The notes: generated by a model not told the origin, from the sequence alone. Positions 53,618-61,357 are shown, counted from the stretch's first letter. The stretch: DNA of 64,000 nucleotides from AP-15 sp963732095 (GCA_963732095.1 CAVSZA010000024.1:129956-193955), one strand, 5' to 3'. Program-made: numbers and translations.

Positions 53618-54376
53618 TCAATCCATCAGCAAGCCGCCTGAGAGGTTAATCGACTCGCCGGTCATGTAGGACGATTCGTCCGAGGCGAGAAAGGCGGCGA
53701 CCCGGGCCACGTCATCGGGGACCGACACGCGTCCGATCGGGATCGACTTTTCGCGCGCTGCGGTTTCGGGAAGACCATAATGGCGCTGTTGCGACTCGAT
53801 CGCGGTGCGCATCGCGGTGTCGACGACGATCCCGGGGCAGATCGCATTGACCCGGATACCGTGCGGCGCCATCTCGCGCGCCAGAGCCTGGGTCAGGCCG
53901 ATCACCGCGAATTTACTGGCGCTGTAGCCTGCGAAATAGGCATTGCCGGACTTGCCGGCCCACGAGGCGAGGTTGACGATCGAGCCCGAGCGCCGCGCGA
54001 TCATGTGCGGCAGCACGGCGCGGCTGACGATGAACACGCCTTCGACATTGACCCGCAGCATCGCCTGCAATGCCTCGAGCGGCATCTCCAGCGCCGGCCC
54101 CATCCACGCAATGCCGGCGTTGTTGACGAGCAGATCGATATGCCCGAGACCGGGGAGAACGGCCTCGACGGCACGGCCGACCTCGTCTTCGGAGGTCACA
54201 TCGGCGGTCGCGGCGAGACCGCCGATTTCCGCGGCAATGGCCTCAGCGGCTGCGCCGTCGCGGTCGAGCACGGCAATCGCCATACCCTCGCGGGACAGGC
54301 GCCGCGCGATTGCGCGTCCAATGCCGCTGCCCGCGCCGGTGACCAGACCGACCCGCCCGTGCAGGGCGTATGTCAT
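53618..54376 (-). CDS. SDR family NAD(P)-dependent oxidoreductase
   Basis: A 252-residue short-chain dehydrogenase from ATG 54376 ('MTYALHGRVGLVTGAGSG'). Cofactor motif 'TGAGSGIGRAIARRL', 'LLVNNAGIAWMG', catalytic Ser in 'SIVNLASWAG' and Tyr-x3-Lys in 'FAGYSASKFAVIGL' are all intact. Substrate unknown. The start overlaps the preceding small frame by ATGA, so it is translated as the downstream member of a pair whose first gene is now a deletion remnant. Confidence 0.87.
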   Translation of the reverse strand: MTYALHGRVGLVTGAGSGIGRAIARRLSREGMAIAVLDRDGAAAEAIAAEIGGLAATADVTSEDEVGRAVEAVLPGLGHIDLLVNNAGIAWMGPALEMPLEALQAMLRVNVEGVFIVSRAVLPHMIARRSGSIVNLASWAGKSGNAYFAGYSASKFAVIGLTQALAREMAPHGIRVNAICPGIVVDTAMRTAIESQQRHYGLPETAAREKSIPIGRVSVPDDVARVAAFLASDESSYMTGESINLSGGLLMD

Positions 54377-54588
54377 GTACCAATCCTCGCGGGACTGCGA
54401 CCGGCCAGTTCGGGAAAATCTTCTTCCCAAAACTCGGCTGGCCCCCGCACCCCATCGCGCCGCCGCGCTTCTTCCTGTTGGCGCAGCTCCGCACGGCGGA
54501 TCTTGCCGGAGATCGCACCGTAATCGGTGCGCAGCCGCAATAGCAGATCGCGTGCGGCAATGAAGGGCTCGGCATTACGCGGTGTCAT
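54373..54588 (-). pseudogene. Internally deleted acyl-CoA/benzoate-CoA ligase remnant
   Basis: A 71-residue frame. The first 25 residues ('EPFIAARDLLLRLRTDYG') resemble the N-terminal helix of AMP-forming benzoate-CoA/acyl-CoA ligases. They are joined directly to 'ISGKIRRAELRQQEEARRR' and 'GPAEFWEEDFPEL', the end of the same family, including the Lys of the Gly-Lys-Ile motif. About 450 codons of adenylation domain would be missing. The stop overlaps the SDR start by ATGA, so reading frame and coupling survived the deletion. Assignment rests on pattern recognition. Confidence 0.6.
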
Positions 54589-55040
54589 TGGGATCTTCCC
54601 GCTCTTGCGATCTTTAAGCTCCTCTGAAATCGAACAACCCGTTGAGGCTGCAGTGTGAAAAGCTCACACACGAAGATGACAGTGGCTCAGGAGCTTTCAT
54701 AATATGGACAACATGGGGAGGCCACCCGGCGAGTTTGGCTGTTTTTGCTGTTTTCACAGCAATTTATCAGCGATCGACATATCCTCCTTCGCGGAATTCC
54801 TAGGCGGTCGATCGTTCGGCGATCTGAAAAACAGCCAGATGACGGCTGTTCGGTCGCTGTTCTTCGCGTTTTTTTTTGGTTCTTCGCGGCCATAAATGCA
54901 ACCGTCGCAAGCTGTCATTACCGGCGAATCCGTCTCGGCAGGTTTGAAGATACCGTACCCCTTAGGATACCAGAATAGGAAACATTTGTCAATTGGCAAA
55001 TAGCTTTTCTAGCACGTTCCCGGCTGTCGTTTCCCTTGCC
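54589..55040. other. Gene-free stretch with an intergenic element
   Basis: No convincing gene on either strand. It contains the repeat listed at 54730-54900, including an eight- to ten-T run near 54872. Reading frames here are short and rich in Arg/Ser, as expected of non-coding DNA. Confidence 0.5.
54730..54900. repeat. Diverged intergenic element, copy B
   Basis: Begins TTTGGCTGTTTTTGCTGTTT and continues with TCAGCGATCG and GGAATTCCTAGG, then several short CTGTT/AACAG inverted pairs. Its first 35 bases resemble the sequence at 1711. Nature unknown; such motifs occur between genes in related genomes. Confidence 0.35.
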
Positions 55041-55357
55041 TCACTGCCACCCAGTTGCCTTGAAACGCAGCGCGTCGGCCCTCGTCCGGCGCTGCCACGA
55101 TCTGCCAAACCCGGTCACGCGGTGGCGGATGTGGAGGAATAACCACTCGCGCTGCTGCTCGCCGTTGTTGCCGATGTCGACCCTGCCTCGGCCTGCTTGC
55201 GCAGGACCGAGCGCAACGCCTCCTGGTCCAGTCCTTCGAGATCGGCAAGGTCGACCGATTCTCCCCGCGCCTGGCGCACATAGAGACGGGTAAGCTCCGG
55301 CGGGGGCGGCAGACTGCCGGTATGTGTCGTCAGGATGCGGTCTTCGCTGCGGCGCAT
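55041..55357 (-). pseudogene. Truncated, frameshifted methionine synthase II (MetE C-domain)-like gene
   Basis: ATG 55357 follows a strong RBS (AAAGGAG). It reads 'MRRSEDRILTTHTGSLPPPP' and 'ELTRLYVRQARGE', the start of the cobalamin-independent methionine synthase-like family. At 'LRKQAEAG' (about 55186) a base change shifts the frame; 'VDIGNNGEQQREWLFLHIRH' and 'VTGFGRSWQRRTRADALRF' resume in another frame and stop at 55041. Relatives are about 370 residues, so roughly 70 percent of the gene is gone, including the zinc site. Confidence 0.7.
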
Positions 55358-55498
55358 TGTCACTCCTTTTGGCTGAATTCCTGGGTTTTCCTGAGTGTAA
55401 CGCGAAAGTGGCGCGTAGCGAGCGCTTCGATTGAGAATAAGATCGCTTGTCGTGTTGGGGCGTTTTTCGTAGGTTACAGCTCTTCGTCGCAACAACCG

Positions 55499-55583
55499 AA
55501 AGGAGGTGATCCTGTGTCTATCCCTAAACCGCGGTCATCCGCTGCCGTGACCAGGATCCCCACTCAGCTGGAGGTCCTCGCCT
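55499..55583 (+). CDS. Possible 22-residue peptide with full-length Shine-Dalgarno
   Basis: AAAGGAGGTGATCC at 55499-55512 is an exact complement of the canonical 16S rRNA 3' end over 14 bases. It is followed at once by GTG (55515) and a 22-codon frame, 'MSIPKPRSSAAVTRIPTQLE' plus three residues, ending TGA at 55583. A rho-independent terminator lies 50 bases further on, so the unit looks like a free-standing short transcript. Function unknown; it could be a leader peptide or a small RNA. Given coordinates include the ribosome-binding site. Confidence 0.4.
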
Positions 55584-55632
55584 GAGGGCGACGGCTCGCG
55601 GCCGTGATTGGCCGCCGGTTATCGGTTAACGG

Positions 55633-55660
55633 AAAGGCCGCCTCTCGGGGCGGCCTTTTT
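55633..55660 (+). terminator. Rho-independent terminator
   Basis: AAAGGCCGCC, loop TCTCGG, GGCGGCCTTTTT: a 10-pair stem with a T-run. It ends the short unit at 55499 and precedes the aminotransferase gene, 65 bases away. Confidence 0.85.
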
Positions 55661-55724
55661 CATTGGCCCAGCGCGGCATTGGGCCTAACATTGTCAAAGC
55701 CTCTACCGATCGTGGAGTCACGCC

Positions 55725-57104
55725 ATGCCCGATACCCTGACGACGAATTCGCCGATCATCGCCGCCTATCGCGCCGCGACGCCGGGTTCGGCGGCGGCCT
55801 CCGAAAAGGCGAGCCGATTGTTCCCCAGCGGCGTCACCCATGATTTGCGCTATATCGAGCCGTACGGGCTTTACATCACGCGGGCGAACGGGCCGCGTAA
55901 ATGGGATGTCGACGGCAATGGCTATGTCGACTATTTCGGGGGTCACGGCGCGCTCCTGCTGGGCCATTGCCATCCGAAGGTCGTCGAGGCGGTCAACCGG
56001 CAGATCGAACGCGGGACGCATTTCGGCGCCTCGCACGAGACCGAGATCGCCTGGGCCGAGTGGGTTCTGAAGCTCGTGCCATCAGCCGAGCGCGTGCGCT
56101 TCACGTCCTCCGGCACCGAGGCGACGTTGATGGCCGTGCGGCTCGCCCGCGCCTTCACCGGCAAGTCGAAGCTGATTCGCTTCAAGCATCACTTTCACGG
56201 CTGGCACGATCACATGACATCGGGCTATGCGAGCCATTTCGACGGCACCCCGACGCCGGGCGTCCTGTCGGGGGTTGCCGGCGGTCTTCTCTTGGCGGAG
56301 CAAAACGACGCCGAGGGGCTCGCCCGCCTTCTTGAACAGAACGACGACATTGCCGGGGCGATCATCGAGCCGACCGGCGCCCACGGCGCCCGGCTGCCGA
56401 TCGACCCGAAATTCCTGACCGCTCTGCGTGAACTGACCCGGCAACACGGCGTCGTGCTGATCTTTGACGAGGTCGTCACCGGCTTCCGCGTCTCGCCGGG
56501 CGGCGCACAGGCCGAATACGGCATCCGGCCGGATCTGACGACATTGGCGAAGATCCTCGCCGGCGGGTTGCCCGGCGGGGCGGTCGCCGGCCGCAAGGAC
56601 ATCCTCGACCTGCTCGATTTCCAGGTCACCAAGGCCTCCGACCGCGAGAAGATCTCGCATCAGGGCACGTTCAACGCCAACCCGCTGTCGGCCGCCGCCG
56701 GGGTCGCGGCGCTCGAAATCGTCGGCACGACCGATGCTTGCGCCCTCGCCAATCGCTACTCTGACACCCTGTGTCGCCGGATCAACGAAGTCTTCGAAGA
56801 AGAGCACGTGCCGTGGGCTGCCTACCGCATGTTTTCGAACTTCCACATCTTCACGAACCCCGACCACCAGACGATCGTCCCGACCCGCTTCGACGCGCTG
56901 GAGCAGCCGGCCGAGGCGCTCGCCGGCAACCGCCAGGCCGGGGTCGTCCATAAATTGCGGCTGGCGATGATGACCGGCGGGGTCGACTTCAACGGCAGCC
57001 CCGGCGGCATCGTCTCCGCAACCCACAGCGAAGCCGAGCTCGAGGACACGCTGAAGGCACTCCGCAACAGCATCCGCATGCTGAAACAAGAAGGCGAGAT
57101 CTAA
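55725..57104 (+). CDS. Class III aminotransferase (glutamate-1-semialdehyde aminomutase-like)
   Basis: A 459-residue PLP enzyme. 'VTHDLRYIEPYGLYITRANG', 'DGNGYVDYFGGHGALLLGHC', 'VRFTSSGTEATLMAVRLARA' (phosphate-binding Ser-Gly-Thr), 'IFDEVVTGFRVSPGGAQAEY' (cofactor Asp) and 'LAKILAGGLPGGAVAGRKDI' (Schiff-base Lys) match the HemL-like branch. It is probably a transaminase or aminomutase for a small amino or keto compound, not the haem enzyme itself, because residues typical of HemL gating loops are not obvious. It stands alone after a terminator. Confidence 0.87.
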   Translation: MPDTLTTNSPIIAAYRAATPGSAAASEKASRLFPSGVTHDLRYIEPYGLYITRANGPRKWDVDGNGYVDYFGGHGALLLGHCHPKVVEAVNRQIERGTHFGASHETEIAWAEWVLKLVPSAERVRFTSSGTEATLMAVRLARAFTGKSKLIRFKHHFHGWHDHMTSGYASHFDGTPTPGVLSGVAGGLLLAEQNDAEGLARLLEQNDDIAGAIIEPTGAHGARLPIDPKFLTALRELTRQHGVVLIFDEVVTGFRVSPGGAQAEYGIRPDLTTLAKILAGGLPGGAVAGRKDILDLLDFQVTKASDREKISHQGTFNANPLSAAAGVAALEIVGTTDACALANRYSDTLCRRINEVFEEEHVPWAAYRMFSNFHIFTNPDHQTIVPTRFDALEQPAEALAGNRQAGVVHKLRLAMMTGGVDFNGSPGGIVSATHSEAELEDTLKALRNSIRMLKQEGEI

Positions 57105-57292
57105 CGGTTTCGCCGCTCCACTACGCCTTTGAGCCGCCCGTCTCGCTGCATCTGCAGCCAGTCTGCAGCGAATCTTCTCCTTTTAGCGACCGAACCGTCA
57201 TGGGCGGAGGGCACGACGGGAAAAACTGTCATGGTGAATTCTGGCCGAGGCTAGTGCTGCAAACCTCACAATTGGTATCCGGCCTGCCACAC

Positions 57293-57367
57293 GAGATTGC
57301 TTCGCTTCGCTCGCAATGACACCACAAATGGCTGTCATTGCGAGGAGCGGAGCGATGAAGCAATCTC
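57293..57367. repeat. REP-like inverted repeat
   Basis: GAGATTGCTTCGCTTCGCTC followed by GCAATGAC (57293-57320) pairs with GTCATTGCGAGGAGCGGAGC and GATGAAGCAATCTC (57334-57367), with small mismatches. This motif is spread through many alphaproteobacterial genomes. It lies between the convergent aminotransferase and hydrolase genes. Confidence 0.75.
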
Positions 57368-57410
57368 CGCGGCGGCTCCATGATGCCAGTCAACTGTTTG
57401 GTTCCGGCCA

Positions 57411-58235
57411 CTAGGTTTTGAGGAACGCCAACAGGTCGGAATTGATCGTGTTCGCTTCCGTTGTGGGCATGCCGTGCGGGAAGCCCTTATAGGTCTTCAG
57501 GGTTCCGTTCTTCAGCAGCTTAGCGGACAGTGGCCCGGCGGCGACATAAGGCACGATCTGGTCGTCTTCGCTATGCATGACCAACACCGGGACGGTGATC
57601 TGCTTGAGGTCTTCCGTGAAATCGGTTTGCGAAAAGGCCACAATGCCGTCGTAATGCGCCTTGGCACCCCCCATCATGCCTTGGCGCCACCAATTCTGGA
57701 TGACGGCTTCCGAGGCTTTCGCACCCGGCCGGTTGTAGCCGTAGAAAGGCCCGGCCGCGACGTCGCGATAGAATTGTGAACGATTGGCGGCGAGTTGCGC
57801 CTGGAAGCCATCAAACACTTCCTTGGGAAGGCCCCGCGGATTAGCCGCTGTCTTCACCATCAGCGGCGGCACCGCGCTGATCAGCGCCGCCTTGGCCACC
57901 CGGCTTTCGCCATGCCGACCCAGATAGCGCGCTACTTCGCCGCCGCCGGTGGAATGGCCGACATGGATGGCATTTTTCAGGTCGAGATGCGCCGTTAGAG
58001 CCGCCAAATCGTCGGCATAATGGTCCATATCGTGGCCATCGGCGGTTTGGATCGAGCGACCATGACCACGGCGGTCATGGGCAATGACGCGATAGCCATG
58101 GTTGAGGAAAAACAGCAACTGCGCGTCCCAATCGTCGGCCGACAGCGGCCAGCCGTGGCTGAACACGATCGGCTGGCCCGAACCCCAGTCCTTGTAGAAA
58201 ATCTCCGTGCCGTCCTTGGTGATGAATGTCGTCAT
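57411..58235 (-). CDS. Alpha/beta hydrolase, cofactor-free haloperoxidase type
   Basis: A 274-residue protein from ATG 58235 ('MTTFITKDGTEIFYKDWG') with RBS AAAGGAGTGA; the 12 codons upstream in frame are not family-like. 'IVFSHGWPLSADDWDAQLLF', 'YRVIAHDRRGHGRSIQTADG', the nucleophile elbow 'VGHSTGGGEVARYLG' (Ser), the acid in 'VMHSEDDQIVPY' and His in 'KGFPHGMPTTEANTINSDLL' are the non-haem chloroperoxidase/perhydrolase pattern. It lies 115 bases downstream of the Dps gene on the same strand. A link with oxidative stress is inferred. Confidence 0.87.
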   Translation of the reverse strand: MTTFITKDGTEIFYKDWGSGQPIVFSHGWPLSADDWDAQLLFFLNHGYRVIAHDRRGHGRSIQTADGHDMDHYADDLAALTAHLDLKNAIHVGHSTGGGEVARYLGRHGESRVAKAALISAVPPLMVKTAANPRGLPKEVFDGFQAQLAANRSQFYRDVAAGPFYGYNRPGAKASEAVIQNWWRQGMMGGAKAHYDGIVAFSQTDFTEDLKQITVPVLVMHSEDDQIVPYVAAGPLSAKLLKNGTLKTYKGFPHGMPTTEANTINSDLLAFLKT

Positions 58236-58349
58236 GCGGTCACTCCTTTTGCTGGCCGCTGTTACTGGCACGAAAGGCGGCGTTGGCGATAGCCGACCTC
58301 GTTTCGGACGACGGCTATTTCGCCAGCGCCTTTGACAATGCGCGAAGGC

Positions 58350-58865
58350 TTAACCGTGACGGGTGGCTTCGAAAAGGAACCAGGTCCGCTTCTCCGCTTC
58401 GTCGATCCAAATCTCGATCAAACTCGCAGTGGCAACATCTTGGTGTTCTTCGCAGAGCGAGTGTGTCTCGCGCAGACGCGCCGCCAGCTGATTATTATCG
58501 TCGCGAAGCTCGGACAGCATATCGGATGCAGTGACGTAGTCGGCTTCATTGTCCAACACCCGCTGCAGGCGCCCGATATGGCCGATCGAGCGAATGGTCG
58601 TGCCGCCGAGCTTACGGACGCGTTCGGCGATGTCGTCGGTCGTCGCGAAAATTTGCGTCCCCTGCTCATCCAGCATCAGGTGGTAATCGCGGAAGTGTGG
58701 ACCGGACACGTGCCAGTGAAAATTCTTGGTTTTCACATACAGCGCAAACATGTCTGCGAGCAGAGTTGTCAGCGCTGCAGAGATCTCGTGCTTCGCGTCG
58801 GCTGCCAGGTAGGATGGCGCGTCGAGTGGCACCATGCGTCTAGCCCTTGCATCCTCGGTTTTCAC
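58350..58865 (-). CDS. dps: Dps family DNA-binding ferritin-like protein
   Basis: A 171-residue protein from GTG 58865 with RBS GAAGGAGATA; the longer frame to 58973 lacks family features. The ferroxidase ligands are in 'TKNFHWHVSGPHFRDYHLML' and 'DEQ' right after (His, His, Asp, Glu). The N-terminal Arg/Lys-rich tail would contact DNA. Dps oxidises iron with peroxide inside a 12-mer and protects DNA. Confidence 0.9.
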   Translation of the reverse strand: MKTEDARARRMVPLDAPSYLAADAKHEISAALTTLLADMFALYVKTKNFHWHVSGPHFRDYHLMLDEQGTQIFATTDDIAERVRKLGGTTIRSIGHIGRLQRVLDNEADYVTASDMLSELRDDNNQLAARLRETHSLCEEHQDVATASLIEIWIDEAEKRTWFLFEATRHG

Positions 58866-59341
58866 GGCGGTATCTCCTTCGGTGTTGATACGCCGCTGCA
58901 ACGTGGCACGGCTGGCCGGCCTGGGCCCGTTAATCGTCGTAAAATTCAGTAATGCCTCGTGAAGTCCGCCCAACAGACGCTGCTGAGCTCGCCGGCAACC
59001 GGAGTGAGCTGAGTTCCGATGCCCGGATGGACGATCCGCCGGTCGCTGGTTTGTCGTGAACCCCCTTTTACGGCCCCACCTCGGCCGCCACTCGCGGGGC
59101 TTTTAAGAGTCTCCTAAACTAAGGGGTAATATGGATGCCCCTCACGCGGCATCCGTTCATCCGCAGATGCAATAGTACGGCCTGAACGCCCTGATAGCCT
59201 TGACCCGCTGTTCTATTCCTTCGAGCACCAAGACTAAGGCTGATCGGGCTCTGTTCGCACCGGTCGGAACCGTGTGCGCAGGGTGACCCGTCAAGCAAAT
59301 CCCTTCGGGGATCGGGCGGGGTACGTTATGCTGTCGCCGGT
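58866..59341. other. Gene-free stretch upstream of tRNA-Gln
   Basis: 476 bases with no supportable gene. The tRNA promoter must be in its last part, but no defined boxes can be named. Apparent frames here are antisense shadows. Confidence 0.5.
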
Positions 59342-59413
59342 TGGGGCGTAGCCAAGTGGTAAGGCAGCGGATTTTGATTCCGCCATACGGAGGTTCGAAT
59401 CCTCCCGCCCCAG
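59342..59413 (+). tRNA. tRNA-Gln (anticodon TTG)
   Basis: A 72-base cloverleaf: acceptor TGGGGCG pairs with CGCCCCA, discriminator G, and CCA is encoded at 59414-59416. D arm GCC...GGT with AAGTGGTAAG, anticodon stem GCGGA/TCCGC with loop TTTTGAT (anticodon TTG), and T arm GGAGG-TTCGAAT-CCTCC. It reads CAA codons. The foreign-looking replication genes downstream suggest it is an integration site. Confidence 0.97.
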
Positions 59414-59453
59414 CCAAATAATCCTAATATTCCAGCTACTTGAAGAAAAGATG

Positions 59454-59474
59454 GCCGCCTCCGGCGGCTTTTTT
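59454..59474 (+). terminator. Rho-independent terminator after tRNA-Gln
   Basis: GCCGCC, loop TCC, GGCGGC, then six T. It lies about 40 bases after the tRNA. Confidence 0.88.
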
Positions 59475-59821
59475 CGTGTCTCGTTAGATCGCGCCAAACC
59501 TCGGCAAATCCCCCCGCTTCCCCAGGCTTCTCGCGAGTTTTTGCGACATACCTGCGACAAGGCCAGGAAGAGAATCGTAATCACTTGCGCCTTGCGCCCG
59601 ATCGATGATAATCGTTTTTAGGTGACTGAGGAGGTAACTCCGGTGGAGTTAGAGGTCCCAACAATGGTGGTGGAAAAGACGGAGAAGGTGGCGGTATAAG
59701 AGGCGCCTACGGTGGCGGTATCAGAGGCGCCGACGGTGGCTGCGGTGGCAGAGGTGGCGACGGTGACTGCGGCAGAAGAAAGCGTGACGGCAGCACTCCA
59801 GCGGAGGAGGGGAAAAAGCTT
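59475..59821. other. Boundary region with low-complexity repeats
   Basis: No full gene. A GTG at 59643 after GAGGAGGT starts a frame 'MELEVPTMVVEKTEKVAV' that ends at TAA after 18 codons. The following Val/Ala/Glu-rich codons continue in the same frame after the stop, so this looks like a small element gene cut by a TCA-to-TAA change. A tandem repeat is listed separately. Confidence 0.4.
59688..59744 (+). repeat. Tandem 24-base repeat, about 2.3 units
   Basis: GGTGGCGGTATAAGAGGCGC then CTAC is followed by GGTGGCGGTATCAGAGGCGC then CGAC and another GGTGGC. The two units differ at two positions; one difference creates the TAA stop described for the boundary region. The surrounding DNA to 59790 is also GTG/GGC-rich. 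Confidence 0.7.
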
Positions 59822-60256
59822 ATGGCAGCATCAGCAGATACCGCGCGCGCGCTCGAGGAGTTACTCGCCGCGGCGCGGCGCGAAGGGTTTGAAGAAGGGT
59901 TCGTGGAGGGCTTCGCGGCGGGAATTGAGGCGCTGCGCAATCAAATTGCCAAGATGCCTGATCCTACCGCGCCCGGAGCTCGCCGCAGAGTCGCCATCAA
60001 GCGCGCTCTCCAGCCGGGCGTCTATACGCCAGTTGAAAGGGGGGCAAACGCCAACCTGGTTGAAGCAGCATTGCGATCCGTTGCGCCGAAGAGCTGCGGA
60101 CCCACGGAGCTTATCCACCTTGTCGCCGGCGCTACCGGAAAGCCGCTTGCTTACACCTCGGTTACGCACGCGCTCAATCAGCTGGAGAGACGGCAAGCGG
60201 CCCTGAAGGTTAGTTCGAACCGATGGCAATACATTCCGGAGAAAGAGCGCCAATGA
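59822..60256 (+). CDS. Hypothetical protein of integrated element (helix-rich, winged-helix-like end)
   Basis: A 144-residue protein from ATG 59822. Residues 5-40 form an acidic/Ala helix ('TARALEELLAAARREGFEEG' and 'FVEGFAAGIEALRNQIA'), followed by a Pro/Gly linker. The C-terminal half ('CGPTELIHLVAGATGKPLAY' and 'TSVTHALNQLERRQAALKV') resembles a winged-helix DNA-binding fold. No named family recognised. Its stop overlaps the next start by ATGA. The frame upstream stays open as a Gly-rich sequence without a start codon. Confidence 0.6.
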   Translation: MAASADTARALEELLAAARREGFEEGFVEGFAAGIEALRNQIAKMPDPTAPGARRRVAIKRALQPGVYTPVERGANANLVEAALRSVAPKSCGPTELIHLVAGATGKPLAYTSVTHALNQLERRQAALKVSSNRWQYIPEKERQ

Positions 60257-60498
60257 AAGTACATAAATCGGCAGACGACCCCTTGGATAAAGGCGGTGAC
60301 GTAATGCGGGGCTGCGACGCTATCGCAAAATTTATAAACGACGAACTGAGCGAAGAACCGGTCACTCGAAAACAAGTGCAGGGCTGGATTTCAAAGGGTT
60401 TTATTCCAGCCGGGAAGCTCGGCAGCCAGATCGTCGCCTCAAAGCGCGCCATCAAAGCTCGTTTCGCACAGCTCGTAGGCGGCGAGCGCTTCCTGTGA
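60253..60498 (+). CDS. Helix-turn-helix DNA-binding protein (excisionase/AlpA-like)
   Basis: An 81-residue protein from ATG 60253, coupled to the previous gene by ATGA; an in-frame ATG at 60223 is possible. 'GCDAIAKFINDELSEEPVTR' and 'KQVQGWISKGFIPAGKLGSQ' is the layout of small HTH proteins found next to replication genes of alphaproteobacterial integrated elements, with the recognition helix near residues 39-50. It is probably a regulator or excisionase of the element. Confidence 0.7.
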   Translation: MKVHKSADDPLDKGGDVMRGCDAIAKFINDELSEEPVTRKQVQGWISKGFIPAGKLGSQIVASKRAIKARFAQLVGGERFL

Positions 60499-60532
60499 TC
60501 GAGCCTGACGCATGGGCCGATCGAGCCCTGCC

Positions 60533-60915
60533 ATGACCGTGACCTTGGGCAAACTGCGCCGTGGCGAGGCGATCAACTTCGGCGGGGGAGCCGACCGGCC
60601 GCGAACGAAATTGCTCGATTTCGAGTCGATGCCGTCGGGAAAACTGCTCGGATGGGCACGCGTTCTAGCGTCCCCGTGGGCAATCAACAAAGTCGGAATC
60701 TTTGTCGGCCAAAACGGGCGTCCCCTATACCGCGCTGCCAGCGAAACCAGTGCTCGACGCGGGTGGAAGTCACAAGGGCGGCGTCAACGGCGCGGCAGTA
60801 TTTGCCAGTGCTCGAGCTGCCGCCGGATCTCAGAAGCCGGTTTAGCGACACCGTAGTTGCGCTAGTTCTCGAGGCTTACTCGGGCGTCGTCGATGAACGA
60901 AGTCCTCAAAGTTAG
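60533..60915 (+). pseudogene. Broken small element gene, several frame changes
   Basis: From ATG 60533 the frame reads 'MTVTLGKLRRGEAINFGGGA' and 'GWARVLASP'. 'YTALPAKPVLDAGGSHKGG' then lies in a second frame and 'QYLPVLELPPDLRSRFSDTV' with 'ALVLEAYSGVVDERSPQS' in a third, ending at TAG 60915. Together they look like one protein of about 125 residues of the kind seen between HTH and primase genes in such elements. At least two frame changes are needed, so the copy is dead or mis-sequenced. Confidence 0.5.
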
Positions 60916-61357
60916 GAAATGGGAGCCCCGCCGCAGGCGACCACAGCAGGGGATCACTACCAGGATTACTCGTGTGAAAGACCTCGTTGTGCACAAGCTG
61001 ACTGTAAAATCAAGCAAAAACCAGGAAAATCGCTCCGGTCGGCGGCCGTCGGTTAACTTCGATCATATTAATCGCATCGCGCTCTGCTCATTACCGGCGC
61101 TTCTTAGCCGGTGGCTTCCTGGCGGTCGCAGGGAGGGTAGGGAATACGTGGCTCTGAATCCTATCCGGCATGACCGCCACAGAGGTTCGTTCCGTATCAA
61201 CCTGAATACCGGTCGGTGGGCGGACTTCGCGACCGGCGACCGGGGCGGCGACGTAATTTCGTTGGCCGCCTATCTTTCACACCTCAGTCAGATCGAGGCC
61301 GCCGAAAGGCTAGCCGACATGCTCGGCATCAGCATGGAGGCCCGCTATGGCCGTTGA
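60893..61357 (+). CDS. Primase-type zinc-finger-like protein of integrated element
   Basis: A 154-residue protein from ATG 60893. The first 50 residues are basic and may not be real; an alternative start inside cannot be fixed. The core 'VNFDHINRIALCSLPALLSR' then 'YVALNPIRHDRHRGSFRINL' and 'NTGRWADFATGDRGGDVISL' with 'AAYLSHLSQIEAAERLADML' matches the N-terminal domain of plasmid/phage primases (CHC2-like fold with the zinc ligands lost). It overlaps the next gene by 11 bases and probably works with it in replication. Confidence 0.75.
   Translation: MNEVLKVRKWEPRRRRPQQGITTRITRVKDLVVHKLTVKSSKNQENRSGRRPSVNFDHINRIALCSLPALLSRWLPGGRREGREYVALNPIRHDRHRGSFRINLNTGRWADFATGDRGGDVISLAAYLSHLSQIEAAERLADMLGISMEARYGR

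Noticed and set aside
54687..54893. 68-residue minus-strand frame in the 54.7 kb gap
   Set aside because: No RBS or family features; lies inside the intergenic element.
59157..59417. Minus-strand 86-residue frame across tRNA-Gln
   Set aside because: It is the well-known false protein read antisense through a tRNA gene ('GAGGFEPPYG...'); the tRNA is certain.
59535..59572. Possible remnant of an integrase 3' end near TTTTTGCGACATACCTGCGAC
   Set aside because: Too short to support; no recombinase motif (Arg...His-x-x-Arg...Tyr) is readable.
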